Position numbers and translations under genes: made by a program
The notes under the pieces: generated by a model
Databases searched by the model: none
What the model was told of the DNA's origin: nothing
Seen by the model: only the letters and a program-made list of their open reading frames with translations
Shown: in pieces, positions 44,828-53,298 of the stretch
How the letters are laid out: every line of letters starts with the position of its first letter
Position numbering within the stretch: position 1 is the stretch's first letter
NCBI RefSeq assembly: GCF_002115755.1
Contig: NZ_JFKA01000001.1
Coordinates: 558,001 to 622,000, forward strand
Length of the DNA: 64,000 bases
Source of the DNA: Thalassospira mesophila
Lineage (GTDB): Bacteria; Pseudomonadota; Alphaproteobacteria; Rhodospirillales; Thalassospiraceae
Direction of reading: 5' to 3'

Positions 44828-44927
44828 CAACCATATAAAATACCCGTCGTGCTGAAAAGCAGTCGCGCAGGGTGGCATAAATAACATCCCGGTCCGCCGG
44901 GCAGGGCTTTAACAAGGAGAATAGGCT
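44828..44927 (+). other. Structured leader upstream of guanine deaminase
   Basis: The 100 bases between xdhC and guaD contain two tight hairpins: TGCT-GAAA-AGCA (44850-44861) and CCCGG-TCCG-CCGGG (44888-44901), joined by the unpaired purine-rich stretch 'ggtggcataaataacat'. The second hairpin lies about 13 bases before the AAGGAGA ribosome site. This could be an RNA regulatory element, but I cannot match it to a known class. Confidence 0.4.
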
Positions 44928-45407
44928 GTGTGTGACGACGCCCGGCATAAACATATGCGCCACGCGGTTGAATTATCGCGCCGAAAAATGGAAGAAGGCT
45001 GTGGCGGGCCGTTTGGTGCCGTGATTGTCCGTGATGGTAATGTCATTGCCGAGGGCTGGAACAAGGTTACATCGAGCATGGATCCGACCGCCCATGCCGA
45101 AGTTTCGGCCATTCGTGCAGCATGCGAGGCCTTGGGCGATTTTAATCTGGCGGGTTGTGAAATTTACACCAGTTGCGAACCCTGCCCGATGTGTCTGTCG
45201 GCAATATACTGGGCGCGGATCGATCATATCTATTACGCCAATGGCCGCGAAGACGCCGCCGCGATTGGCTTTGATGACCAGTTTTTATATGACGAGGTTG
45301 CCAAACCGATATCGCAGCGCGAATTGCCGTGCGACCATATTAAAATGGAAGAAGCCGCCGAGGTGTTTGCCCAGTGGGCAGCCAAGGACGATAAAATCGC
45401 TTACTAA
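44928..45407 (+). CDS. guaD: Guanine deaminase (CDA-fold, GuaD type)
   Basis: 159 residues of the cytidine-deaminase-like fold. Zinc site: 'TAHAEVSAIRAA' (HAE, with catalytic Glu) and 'SCEPCPMCLSAIYW' (PCxxC). The 'GGPFGAVIVRDG' and C-terminal 'DDQFLYDEVAKPI' with a final aromatic residue fit the small B. subtilis-type guanine deaminase and not TadA. Deaminates guanine to xanthine, feeding XdhABC. GTG start, seven bases after AAGGAGA. Placement between xdhC and a purine-type ABC transporter supports the call. Confidence 0.9.
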   Translation: MCDDARHKHMRHAVELSRRKMEEGCGGPFGAVIVRDGNVIAEGWNKVTSSMDPTAHAEVSAIRAACEALGDFNLAGCEIYTSCEPCPMCLSAIYWARIDHIYYANGREDAAAIGFDDQFLYDEVAKPISQRELPCDHIKMEEAAEVFAQWAAKDDKIAY

Positions 45408-45529
45408 AAAAGCGGATATAAAAAACGCCTATCTAAAAAAACGCATCGAGACAGTTTGATTACCGGGCCGGGCAGGGGTAAAACGCCACAGGCGTATGTA
45501 ATCGGATCGCAATCAGGGGGTGGCAGACA

Positions 45530-47131
45530 GTGACCGCGATGACCGGCAATACCACCGGGGCCATCGAACAACGAACGGGATCAGGGCCGGCGCAGCTTGA
45601 AATATGCGGCGTGACCAAGGCTTTTCCCGGTTGTTTGGCCAACGACAATATCAGTTTTCGGATCGAGCCGGGCGAAATCCACGCTCTGCTGGGCGAAAAC
45701 GGTGCCGGTAAAAGCACGTTGGTCAAAATGATCTATGGCGTGATGCAGGCTGATTCTGGTGATTTGTTGTGGGAAGGAAATCCCGTCACTATTGCCAGTC
45801 CGCATGACGCCCGCGAAATGGGCATCGGGTTGGTGTTTCAGCATTTCTCGCTGTTTGAAACCATGACGGTGCTGGAAAACATCGCCCTTGCCATGAACGA
45901 TGTGCGCGATATGGCGGTTTTACGCCAGCAAGTGGCCGAGGTTGAAAAAACCTATGGTTTGCCGCTGGATGCGGATCGCCATGTTTACACCCTGTCGGTC
46001 GGTGAACGTCAGCGCATCGAAATTGTGCGCTGCCTTTTGCAAAACCCCAAACTGCTGATCCTTGACGAACCGACATCGGTTTTGACGCCGCAAGAAGTGG
46101 ACAAGCTGTTTGAAACCCTGCGTCGTTTGGCCAATGAAGGCTGCGCGATCCTTTATATCAGCCACAAGCTGCACGAGGTTAAGGCGCTGTGCGAACATGC
46201 AACGGTGTTGCGGGGCGGCAAGGTGGTTGCCACGTGTGACCCGCGTGCTGAAACCGCCAAATCGATGGCTGAAATGATGATCGGCCAAAAACTGGTGGCA
46301 CCGGACCGGGGTGTTCGGCCTGCACCGGGCGATGCCCGGTTGGCGGTAAAAAACCTGTCGCTGGTCAGTGATCAGCAATTTGGTACCGATCTTAAAGATA
46401 TCTCGTTTTCGGTGCGTGGCGGGCAAATTCTGGGTGTTGCAGGTGTGGCGGGCAACGGCCAGAACGAGCTGTTTCAGGCCCTTGCCGGTGAAACCGAAAT
46501 TCATGGCACGCCCGATTGCATTATTTTGGATAAACAGCCGGTCGCCGATTTTGGCCCGCGCCGTCGCCGTCGTTTGGGGGCTGCCTTTGTGCCCGAAGAA
46601 CGCAACGGGCATGGCGCGGTACCCGACATGAGCCTGGCTGAAAACGGGTTTTTGACCGCGTTTCGCCGCATGGCCTTGTCGGCACGCGGCCTGATCCGCG
46701 AGGTGCCAACCCGCATTTTTGCCGATAGCATTATCAAAACATTCGATGTCCGCACCACCGGTAACAGTGCCGAGGCCGGAAGTCTCTCGGGTGGCAATTT
46801 GCAAAAATTCATCGTTGGTCGCGAAATTATGCAAGACCCCGGCGTTCTGGTTATTTCGCAACCCACCTGGGGTGTCGATGCCGGGGCGGCCAGTGCCATT
46901 CATCAGGCCTTGCTGGATCTGGCGGCCAAGGGCACGGCGGTTTTGGTGATTTCACAGGATCTTGACGAAATTTACGCCATTTGCGACCAGGTGGTGGTGA
47001 TGGCAGCGGGTAAAATGTCGGCCGCGCGCAATATGGCTGATGCCAGTATCGACGAAATCGGCCTTCTTATGGGCGGGCTTCATGATCTGGGTGGGGAAAC
47101 GGCCCCCGAATTGAACGGAGGCCCGAAATGA
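45530..47131 (+). CDS. Nucleoside/purine-type ABC transporter ATPase (two ABC domains)
   Basis: 533 residues carrying two ATPase domains in tandem. First: Walker A GENGAGKS (55-62), signature 'LSVGERQRIEIV' and 'LLILDEPTSVL'. Second: degenerate Walker A 'GVAGNGQNELF', signature 'LSGGNLQKFIVG' but no DEPT-like Walker B ('VLVISQPTWGVD'), so the second site is probably structural. This layout is that of sugar/nucleoside importers (NupA, YufO, RbsA kin). With two permeases and a BMP-type binding protein it should import a purine base or nucleoside. GTG start, ten bases after AGGGGG; an ATG three codons on is an alternative. Confidence 0.9.
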   Translation: MTAMTGNTTGAIEQRTGSGPAQLEICGVTKAFPGCLANDNISFRIEPGEIHALLGENGAGKSTLVKMIYGVMQADSGDLLWEGNPVTIASPHDAREMGIGLVFQHFSLFETMTVLENIALAMNDVRDMAVLRQQVAEVEKTYGLPLDADRHVYTLSVGERQRIEIVRCLLQNPKLLILDEPTSVLTPQEVDKLFETLRRLANEGCAILYISHKLHEVKALCEHATVLRGGKVVATCDPRAETAKSMAEMMIGQKLVAPDRGVRPAPGDARLAVKNLSLVSDQQFGTDLKDISFSVRGGQILGVAGVAGNGQNELFQALAGETEIHGTPDCIILDKQPVADFGPRRRRRLGAAFVPEERNGHGAVPDMSLAENGFLTAFRRMALSARGLIREVPTRIFADSIIKTFDVRTTGNSAEAGSLSGGNLQKFIVGREIMQDPGVLVISQPTWGVDAGAASAIHQALLDLAAKGTAVLVISQDLDEIYAICDQVVVMAAGKMSAARNMADASIDEIGLLMGGLHDLGGETAPELNGGPK

Positions 47132-48207
47132 TCCGGCTTGAACCACGGCGTCATCATTCACAAAAAATGGTTTACCTGTCGCCGCTGCTGGCGATTGTCC
47201 TAACCCTGATCAGCGGTGCGATTATTTTTGCCTTTATGGGCAAAGACCCGATCGAAGCGCTTTATACCTTCTTTATCATGCCGATTAACAATGCCTATGG
47301 CATTGGCGAATTGTTCGTCAAGGGCACCCCGCTTGTCATCATTGCCATCGGTCTGGCGATGGGTTTTCGCGCCAATGTCTGGAACATCGGTGCCGAAGGC
47401 CAGCTGACCATGGGCGCAATTTTTGGCGGCGCGCTGGCACTGGCTTTTTATGACAGCACCAGCGTGTTTTTGCTGCCCGGCATGTTCGTCATGGCCGCCA
47501 TTGGCGGGGCATTTTGGGGTGCAATCCCGGCATGGTTGCGCACGCGCTTTAACGCCAACGAAATCCTGACCAGCCTGATGCTAACCTATGTGGCGACCCT
47601 GTTTCTCAGCTATCTGGTCTATGGTCCGTGGCGCAACCCCGAAGGTTTCAACTTTCCCGAATCCCGTGCTTTCCCCAATGCCGCCTTGCTGCCGATTATT
47701 TATGATGGCACGCGGGTGCATCTGGGGGCGGTTTTTGCCTTGCTGATTGTTGCGGGTGGCTGGGTTTTGCTGACCAAATCGGTGGTTGGTTTTCAGTTGC
47801 GCGTGGTCGGCCAGGCCCCACAGGCGGCCCGCCATGTTGGTTTTCGGCAAAAACGCATGGTGTGGTTTACCCTGCTTTTGTCGGGCGGGCTTTCGGGCCT
47901 TGCCGGTATGTTCGAGGTCGCCGGTCCCATTGGCCAGCTTCAACCCTCGATCTCGCCGGGTTATGGCTTTACCGCCATTATTGTTGCCTTTCTGGGCCGG
48001 TTACATCCGATTGGCATTTTGTTTGCCGGTTTGGTGATTTCGCTCACCTATCTGGGTGGGGAACTGGCGCAAATCAGTTTGGGCCTGCCCAGTGCTGTGA
48101 CCGGGCTGTTTCAGGGGATCTTGCTGTTTTTCCTGTTGGGCTGTGATGTTTTGACCAAATACCGTATCCGTTTCGGATCGGCGAGCAAATCCGGGGAGCC
48201 TGCATAA
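47128..48207 (+). CDS. ABC transporter permease, BMP-associated (NupP-like)
   Basis: 359 residues with about ten membrane helices and the BPD_transp_2 fold: 'GFRANVWNIGAEGQLTMGAI' and 'LTSLMLTYVA' are the family's conserved stretches. Paired with the next gene as a heterodimeric channel for the purine-type importer. Overlaps the ATPase stop by 4 bases. Confidence 0.92.
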   Translation: MIRLEPRRHHSQKMVYLSPLLAIVLTLISGAIIFAFMGKDPIEALYTFFIMPINNAYGIGELFVKGTPLVIIAIGLAMGFRANVWNIGAEGQLTMGAIFGGALALAFYDSTSVFLLPGMFVMAAIGGAFWGAIPAWLRTRFNANEILTSLMLTYVATLFLSYLVYGPWRNPEGFNFPESRAFPNAALLPIIYDGTRVHLGAVFALLIVAGGWVLLTKSVVGFQLRVVGQAPQAARHVGFRQKRMVWFTLLLSGGLSGLAGMFEVAGPIGQLQPSISPGYGFTAIIVAFLGRLHPIGILFAGLVISLTYLGGELAQISLGLPSAVTGLFQGILLFFLLGCDVLTKYRIRFGSASKSGEPA

Positions 48208-49127
48208 TGGACTGGATTGTCCCTTTAATCCTTACCGTGATCACGGCTTCAACTCCGCTTTTGCTTTCGGCAACGGGCGAGTTGATTACCGAAAAATCAG
48301 GTGTTTTGAACCTTGGCGTCGAAGGCATGATGCTGATCGGGGCCATCACCGGATTTGCGGTAACGGTATCAACCGGGTCGGCCATTATTGGCATTATTGC
48401 TGCCGCCATTGCGGGCATGGCGATTGCGCTGATTTTTGCCTTTTTAACGCTCACCCTGATGGCAAATCAGGTGGCCACCGGTTTGGCGCTGACCATTTTC
48501 GGGGTCGGTTTTTCCGCCCTTGTCGGGTCGGGCTTTGTTGGTTTTGCCATCGAGCCGCTGCCGTCCCTGCATATCCCGTTTATTTCCGACATTCCTGTGA
48601 TCGGCCCGATCCTGTTTGGGCAGGATTTTCTGGTTTATCTGTCTATTTTTATGGTGATCGCCTCGGGCTGGTTTTTAACCAAAACCCGTGCGGGCCTGAT
48701 TTTAAAGGCGGTTGGCGATTCGCATGAGTCCGCCCACGCCATTGGCTATAATGTTATTGGCATCCGTTACATGGCAACGCTGTTTGGCGGGGCGATGTCG
48801 GGGTTGGCCGGGGCCTATCTGTCGCTGGTTTACACCCCGATGTGGGCGGAAAACATGACAGCAGGGCGCGGCTGGATTGCGCTGGCTTTGGTGGTTTTTG
48901 CCACATGGCGGCCGGGGCGGTTACTCGCCGGGGCTTATATGTTTGGCTGTATTTCGGTGTTGCAGTTGCATGCGCAAAGTGCCGGCATCAATGTGCCGTC
49001 GCAATTCATGTCGATGTTGCCCTATCTGGCAACGGTGATTGTGCTGGTGATTATTTCCAGCGACCAGACCAAAATTCGTCTTAATGCGCCTGCCTGCATC
49101 GGCAAGGCGTTCCGACCGGCGCAATAA
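48207..49127 (+). CDS. ABC transporter permease, BMP-associated (NupQ-like)
   Basis: 306 residues, about eight to ten membrane helices. 'LTEKSGVLNLGVEGMMLIGA'-type start and 'ALTIFGVGFSALVG' are typical of the second permease of the nucleoside/BMP group. Its ATG shares a base with the stop of the previous gene. Followed after 107 bases by the binding-protein gene. Confidence 0.92.
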   Translation: MDWIVPLILTVITASTPLLLSATGELITEKSGVLNLGVEGMMLIGAITGFAVTVSTGSAIIGIIAAAIAGMAIALIFAFLTLTLMANQVATGLALTIFGVGFSALVGSGFVGFAIEPLPSLHIPFISDIPVIGPILFGQDFLVYLSIFMVIASGWFLTKTRAGLILKAVGDSHESAHAIGYNVIGIRYMATLFGGAMSGLAGAYLSLVYTPMWAENMTAGRGWIALALVVFATWRPGRLLAGAYMFGCISVLQLHAQSAGINVPSQFMSMLPYLATVIVLVIISSDQTKIRLNAPACIGKAFRPAQ

Positions 49128-49146
49128 CGCCGGCGCAAAATGGGAG

Positions 49147-49171
49147 GTGCGTCATAGCAATTCTGACGCGC
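49147..49171 (+). other. Intercistronic hairpin before the binding-protein gene
   Basis: GTGCGTCA and TGACGCGC pair fully (one G-T) with a 9-base loop. A second small ACAGG/CCTGT hairpin follows at about 49191-49207. Such structures between permease and binding-protein genes often protect the downstream mRNA and raise binding-protein yield; that role is inferred. Confidence 0.4.
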
Positions 49172-49234
49172 ATTGTTGATTGCACGCAATAACAGGTATA
49201 AATCCTGTGCAGAGGTTTTAAGGGAGACATTCTT

Positions 49235-50320
49235 ATGAAGGCACGTTTTATGAAGCGCACGGCAGCCGCATTGGCAACCGTGGGCGCAATGGCACTGGGC
49301 ATGGGGGCGGCACAGGCAGCTGATCCGTTAAAGGTCGGTTTTGTTTATGTTGGTCCGGTGGGTGACTTTGGTTATTCCTACCAGCATGATCAGGGCCGCA
49401 AGGCTGTTGAAGAAAAATTTGGCGACAAGGTCAAAACCACGTTTGTTGAAAATGTGCCTGAAGGTGCAGACGCCGAACGCGTGATCCGCCAGTTGGCCCA
49501 GACCGGCAACGAGTTGATTTTCACCACCTCGTTTGGTTTCATGAACCCGACGCTGAAGGTGGCAAAGCAGTTCCCGAATGTAAAATTCGAACATGCAACC
49601 GGTTACAAACGCGCTGATAACGTTGCAACCTATGCCGCACGTTTTTACGAAGGCCGTTATGTTGCCGGCGTGATTGCCGGTAAAACCACCAAAAGCAACA
49701 TCATCGGTTATGTCGGTTCCTTCCCGATCCCCGAAGTTGTGCGTGGCATTAACTCGTTCATGCGCGGTGCATGGTCGGTTAACCCCGATGTGAAGGTCAA
49801 AATCGTTTGGGTTAACAGCTGGTATGATCCGGGCAAGGAAGGCGACGCTGCCAAGGCCCTGATCGATCAGGGTGCCGATATCATGGTTCAGCACACCGAC
49901 AGCCCGGCACCGCTTCAGGTTGCTGAAAACCGTGGCATCAAGGGTTTTGGTCAGGCATCCGACATGATCAAATTTGCGCCCAAAGCCCAGCTTAGCGCGA
50001 TTGTTGACCATTGGGATGACTATTACATCGACCGCGTTCAGGCTGTTATGGACGGTACCTGGAAAGCAGACGACACCTGGCATGGCCTGAAAGAAGGCAT
50101 GGTCCATATGGCACCGTTCACCAATATGCCCGACGATGTTGCCGCCCTTGCCAAGGAAACCGAAGAAAAAATTGCTTCGGGCGACATCAAGATCTTTGCA
50201 GGCCCGATCTATGATCAGGCTGGCGAATTGCGCGTCAAGGAAGGCGAAGTCGCCCCGGACGGCATGCTGCTGGGCATGGACTGGTATGTTAAAGGCATCG
50301 ACGCCGAACTGCCGAAATAA
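49235..50320 (+). CDS. BMP-family ABC substrate-binding protein (purine/nucleoside type)
   Basis: 361 residues with a Sec signal (about 1-29, AQA-AD) and the BMP/PnrA fold: 'KVGFVYVGPVGDFGYSYQHDQGRKA' (partly quoted), 'LIFTTSFGFMNP', 'FEHATGYKRADNV' and 'IVDHWDDYYIDRV'. Family members bind nucleosides (PnrA), and this variant type is often next to xanthine catabolism genes. The signal peptide has no lipobox, so the protein is free in the periplasm, unlike many Gram-positive BMPs. Last gene of the purine uptake operon; terminator follows. Confidence 0.92.
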   Translation: MKARFMKRTAAALATVGAMALGMGAAQAADPLKVGFVYVGPVGDFGYSYQHDQGRKAVEEKFGDKVKTTFVENVPEGADAERVIRQLAQTGNELIFTTSFGFMNPTLKVAKQFPNVKFEHATGYKRADNVATYAARFYEGRYVAGVIAGKTTKSNIIGYVGSFPIPEVVRGINSFMRGAWSVNPDVKVKIVWVNSWYDPGKEGDAAKALIDQGADIMVQHTDSPAPLQVAENRGIKGFGQASDMIKFAPKAQLSAIVDHWDDYYIDRVQAVMDGTWKADDTWHGLKEGMVHMAPFTNMPDDVAALAKETEEKIASGDIKIFAGPIYDQAGELRVKEGEVAPDGMLLGMDWYVKGIDAELPK

Positions 50321-50379
50321 ACCTGCGTCATCATCTTGCCAGGTGAACATAACCCCGGCTTGAAAAATGCTTGCAAAAC

Positions 50380-50410
50380 AGCCCCGTCGGTCATCCGGCG
50401 GGGCTTTTTT
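50380..50410 (+). terminator. Terminator of the purine transporter operon
   Basis: AGCCCCGTCGG and CCGGCGGGGCT pair (one T-G) around a 4-base loop and are followed by six T. It lies at the convergent end with the next gene. Confidence 0.9.
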
Positions 50411-50915
50411 ATGTGTGTTCCGGCGGTTTTGACGGCTGTACGGTTTCTTTGGCAGGCGTTCGACGGGGGTTATCTAGCGCGGCCGCGGCGGCATCGATTG
50501 CAGCGTCGAGTTTTTCGGCGTCTGCTTTTGCTTGTTCGTTCGCCTTTTCCTGGGCGCGCGCCATGGCGTTACGGTCTGCATTCGGGTCGGGCAGGGTTTC
50601 GTAAAACACCATCTCGGATTGCGGGTGGATCAGCGCGAACAGGGCCGCGCGGATAAACTTTAACTTCACCCGGCGCTGGCGGCTTTGTCCGGCCCATTTT
50701 TCGCGAAACAGTTCCATGTCATCGCTGCGTGCAAAATGGATCACCATATCGACAAACGGCGCGCTTTGCCCGGACCGGGGCAGTTCGATATTGCGAATGC
50801 CCATGGTCCAGCGGTCATGACGGATATTGCGGTCCAGCCAGTCCATGATCGGCTGGGCCGACTGCCGTTCGTGAATGACAATCCGAAATGGAAAATTCTG
50901 AAGATTTTTTTGCAT
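50409..50915 (-). CDS. Unknown soluble protein with coiled-coil tail
   Basis: 168 residues from the ATG that follows a GGGGGACA site; the frame extends 14 codons further without one. N-terminal ~110 residues form a mixed alpha/beta domain ('FPFRIVIHERQSAQPIMDWLDRNI', partly quoted, and 'DMELFREKWAGQSRQRR'). This is followed by an Ala/Glu/Lys-rich coiled-coil (about 112-145) and a Pro/Lys/Thr-rich end. No signal, membrane helix or metal motif. I do not recognise the family. Convergent with the transporter operon. Confidence 0.6.
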   Translation of the reverse strand: MQKNLQNFPFRIVIHERQSAQPIMDWLDRNIRHDRWTMGIRNIELPRSGQSAPFVDMVIHFARSDDMELFREKWAGQSRQRRVKLKFIRAALFALIHPQSEMVFYETLPDPNADRNAMARAQEKANEQAKADAEKLDAAIDAAAAALDNPRRTPAKETVQPSKPPEHT

Positions 50916-51053
50916 CTGTCCCCCAACGCCCGCTTTGGCCGGTGGGCAATCATACATGAAGCCACTTTAAAAAATGTATAAATCCTTTGCCTTTGAATTC
51001 AAACGGTTTATCTGTTTTTAATTTTAACTGGCGGTAGGGGGATTTTCGGGGAA

Positions 51054-52253
51054 ATGATCGGTGAAAGGGAATTTGGCGTTCTGAATTCGATGATTCCTGC
51101 ATTATACGAGGCAGCGATTTCGCCCGATTTGTGGAAAGAACGCCTTGACTGGTTAACAGGGGTGTTGCGAAGCAAGAACGTTGTTCTGGTGCGCATCGAA
51201 AAGATCCGGCCAGAAATTTCGGATTATTCTTTTCATGCCAACAGCTGGATTACCCCGGAAATGACCGGTGAATATCTGCGACTTGGTTTGAATAATAATG
51301 ACGGGTCGGCCTATTTCCATCAGCTTGATGTGTATGAATTTTCAATTGGCGACGAAATGCGTCACCGCAACGGTGATCTGTCGCCGTCGCGGTTTTACCC
51401 ATGGCTGGAAAAAAGTACCGGGTGTAATCAGGCGGCGGGGATGTGCCTGTCAAATGAGCCTTCCGGATACGACATTTTAACCACCCATTATCGTGATGAC
51501 GGGCCTTTTGTACCCCGGGAAGCCGCCGATATGCTGCGGATCATCGGCCCCCATTTGACCAAGGTTCTGGAAATGAACCGGCCGGTCAATCTGTTGCGGC
51601 ATCGTTATGGGGCATTTCTTGATGTGTTAGACCGTTTGCGGGTCGGGGTGGCAATTGTCACGGCGGGATCGGAACTTGTTATTGCCAACGAAGAATTCAC
51701 TCGCATCGTTTCGACCGGCGACAGTCTTGCGCTGGGGGCAGGTGCCAGCCTTTCGGCGCGCGATGATCATGACGCACGCCGTTTGCGCGATGCGGTTCTA
51801 AAACTCAGTCGCAAGGACAGTTTGGTTGCGACCTCGATAAGTTTACGCCTGAGCAGCCAGATTAATGAGAACAGCGCCTATTTGCTTGACCTGTCGCCAT
51901 TGCGTGAAAACCGGGGGACGTTTGGCGGGCAATTTTCCGGTGTGCTGGTTACGGTGGTGGATCCGTTCTGGTATACGGATTTAAATGTTGGCCTGATGCG
52001 CGATCATTACAATTTGACGAAGGCCGAAATCGACATTTTCGATGCTGTTCTTCGTGGTTTAAGCAATAGTGATATCGCCGATCATTTGGGCAAGGGACGC
52101 GAAACCGTGAAATCCCAGCTTGCGAGCATATTTCGTAAAACCGGTGCCAATGACCGGCTGGAACTTGTGCGCCTTGCGGTTCAGTTGATCATTCCGCTCA
52201 ACGGTGATGGCGATGCTCCAAAGCCGGGGATCGGACGGGCGTTACAAGATTAG
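51054..52253 (+). CDS. LuxR-type HTH transcriptional regulator with sensor N-terminus
   Basis: 399 residues. C-terminal LuxR/GerE helix-turn-helix (about 325-385): 'LTKAEIDIFDAVLRGLSNSD' then 'KGRETVKSQLASIFRKTGANDR'. The part before it (about 190-310) looks like a PAS-type sensor fold ('VGVAIVTAGSELVIANEEF'), and residues 1-170 form another uncharacterised domain common to this type of LuxR protein. No receiver domain, so ligand-sensing is more likely than phosphorylation. The target is unknown; it sits between the purine transporter and chemotaxis genes. A strong terminator follows. Confidence 0.85.
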   Translation: MIGEREFGVLNSMIPALYEAAISPDLWKERLDWLTGVLRSKNVVLVRIEKIRPEISDYSFHANSWITPEMTGEYLRLGLNNNDGSAYFHQLDVYEFSIGDEMRHRNGDLSPSRFYPWLEKSTGCNQAAGMCLSNEPSGYDILTTHYRDDGPFVPREAADMLRIIGPHLTKVLEMNRPVNLLRHRYGAFLDVLDRLRVGVAIVTAGSELVIANEEFTRIVSTGDSLALGAGASLSARDDHDARRLRDAVLKLSRKDSLVATSISLRLSSQINENSAYLLDLSPLRENRGTFGGQFSGVLVTVVDPFWYTDLNVGLMRDHYNLTKAEIDIFDAVLRGLSNSDIADHLGKGRETVKSQLASIFRKTGANDRLELVRLAVQLIIPLNGDGDAPKPGIGRALQD

Positions 52254-52267
52254 CAGGCAGGTTAAGG

Positions 52268-52307
52268 CCCGGTCGGCGGGCTGAGTGTTTGACCGACCGG
52301 GTGTTTT
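52268..52307 (+). terminator. Terminator after the luxR-type gene
   Basis: CCCGGTCGG and CCGACCGGG form a perfect 9-bp stem (16-base loop) followed by TGTTTT. Confidence 0.8.
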
Positions 52308-52341
52308 GTCGTGTCTGTTTATGCTGTGTCTTTAATTATGC

Positions 52342-52953
52342 TTAGCTGGCACCCTGTCCAAGGTCTATGACATAATCTTCGACAAGGCCGCGTTTTTTGT
52401 GAACTTTGGTGAATTTGATCGGCCATTTGTTGTCGGGGGAATAAAACCAGCTGCGTGTGTTTGATGCATCTTTGCAAATGACTTCATAGGTCGGGATGGT
52501 TTTGGTGCCAACTGTGACCATTGCGGTCCCGGCAACGATGCAATCGCGTGTTGCTGACCATGTTTCTTTGCCGTCTGTGCCTTCAATCTCAAAGGATTCC
52601 ATCGCACCAGGTTTTAACGGCCAGATATTGCCTTTCCGGATAACGCTTTGCGTGCCGTTTGACCCGGCGCAATTGGTCCATTTGGTATCGGGGCTTATGA
52701 AATCTGCCCCCTCTGATGTGCAACCTTTATTGGGGCCTTCGGTGATTTCAAACATCAAACCATCGGCATTTTTGTCGGTAACGGTCAGTGTTTCTTTGTT
52801 GCCATTGCGGTAATAGGCATAGGTATCACCAACGGCGATTTCCGGCTTGGCTAGCGACAGCAGGCTGACCTGGCTGTTGCGAACGACGTTGCTGTTTGTC
52901 TGGCAGGCCGCAAGGCCAAGTAGCGCGACAAAAGGAATGATCAGTTTCTTCAT
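52342..52953 (-). CDS. Unknown lipoprotein
   Basis: 203 residues. Lipobox LAAC (Cys about 18, 'ALLGLAACQTN'). The rest is a beta-rich domain with a pair of cysteines and 'KWTNCAGSNGTQSV' and 'SWFYSPDNKWPIKF' stretches. The ATG after GGGAGA is preferred to a TTG one codon earlier. Not recognised. The last segment 'RGLVEDYVIDLGQ' faces the end of a LuxR-type gene. Probably an envelope-anchored accessory protein; function unknown. Confidence 0.7.
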   Translation of the reverse strand: MKKLIIPFVALLGLAACQTNSNVVRNSQVSLLSLAKPEIAVGDTYAYYRNGNKETLTVTDKNADGLMFEITEGPNKGCTSEGADFISPDTKWTNCAGSNGTQSVIRKGNIWPLKPGAMESFEIEGTDGKETWSATRDCIVAGTAMVTVGTKTIPTYEVICKDASNTRSWFYSPDNKWPIKFTKVHKKRGLVEDYVIDLGQGAS

Positions 52954-53298
52954 CAAAGTCTCCCAGGCGTGTAAGACACGGTGTGCAATTTCCCCCGCGC
53001 AGATCGTGTCGGGTGTGTTCGATGGTATTCAATGCGATTTTGAAGGGTCGCAAATCCCCCGCATGGGGGATATCGATCGGGTTTTGATGAAGAAAATTGC
53101 CAACCTGATGCGCCCTGGCATCATTTTTGGATATTTTTAATCAGATTATTCTAATTTTCAGGGATCTGTTTAGTCTATGTGGTACATGGATATTTTACAT
53201 TTATACTTCGCGGATATATCGTTACATGATACTTGAGCGAACAAAACTGCCGTCAATTGAAACGGTGGGTAATCGGATAAAAAATCGGGGTAGGATAC
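52954..53298. other. Intergenic region before the PAS protein gene
   Basis: No gene. Contains a perfect inverted repeat ATCCCCC-GCAT-GGGGGAT (53054-53071) and AT-rich DNA at about 53125-53230 that could hold promoters for the divergent lipoprotein and the PAS/MCP pair. Confidence 0.5.
53054..53071. repeat. 7-bp perfect inverted repeat, possible operator or hairpin
   Basis: ATCCCCC and GGGGGAT flank a 4-base centre (GCAT). No T-run follows. Located between divergent genes. Confidence 0.45.

Noticed and set aside
49328-50350. Long antisense open frame opposite the BMP binding-protein gene
   Set aside because: It is a shadow of a well-supported gene caused by codon bias; no motifs and no ribosome site.
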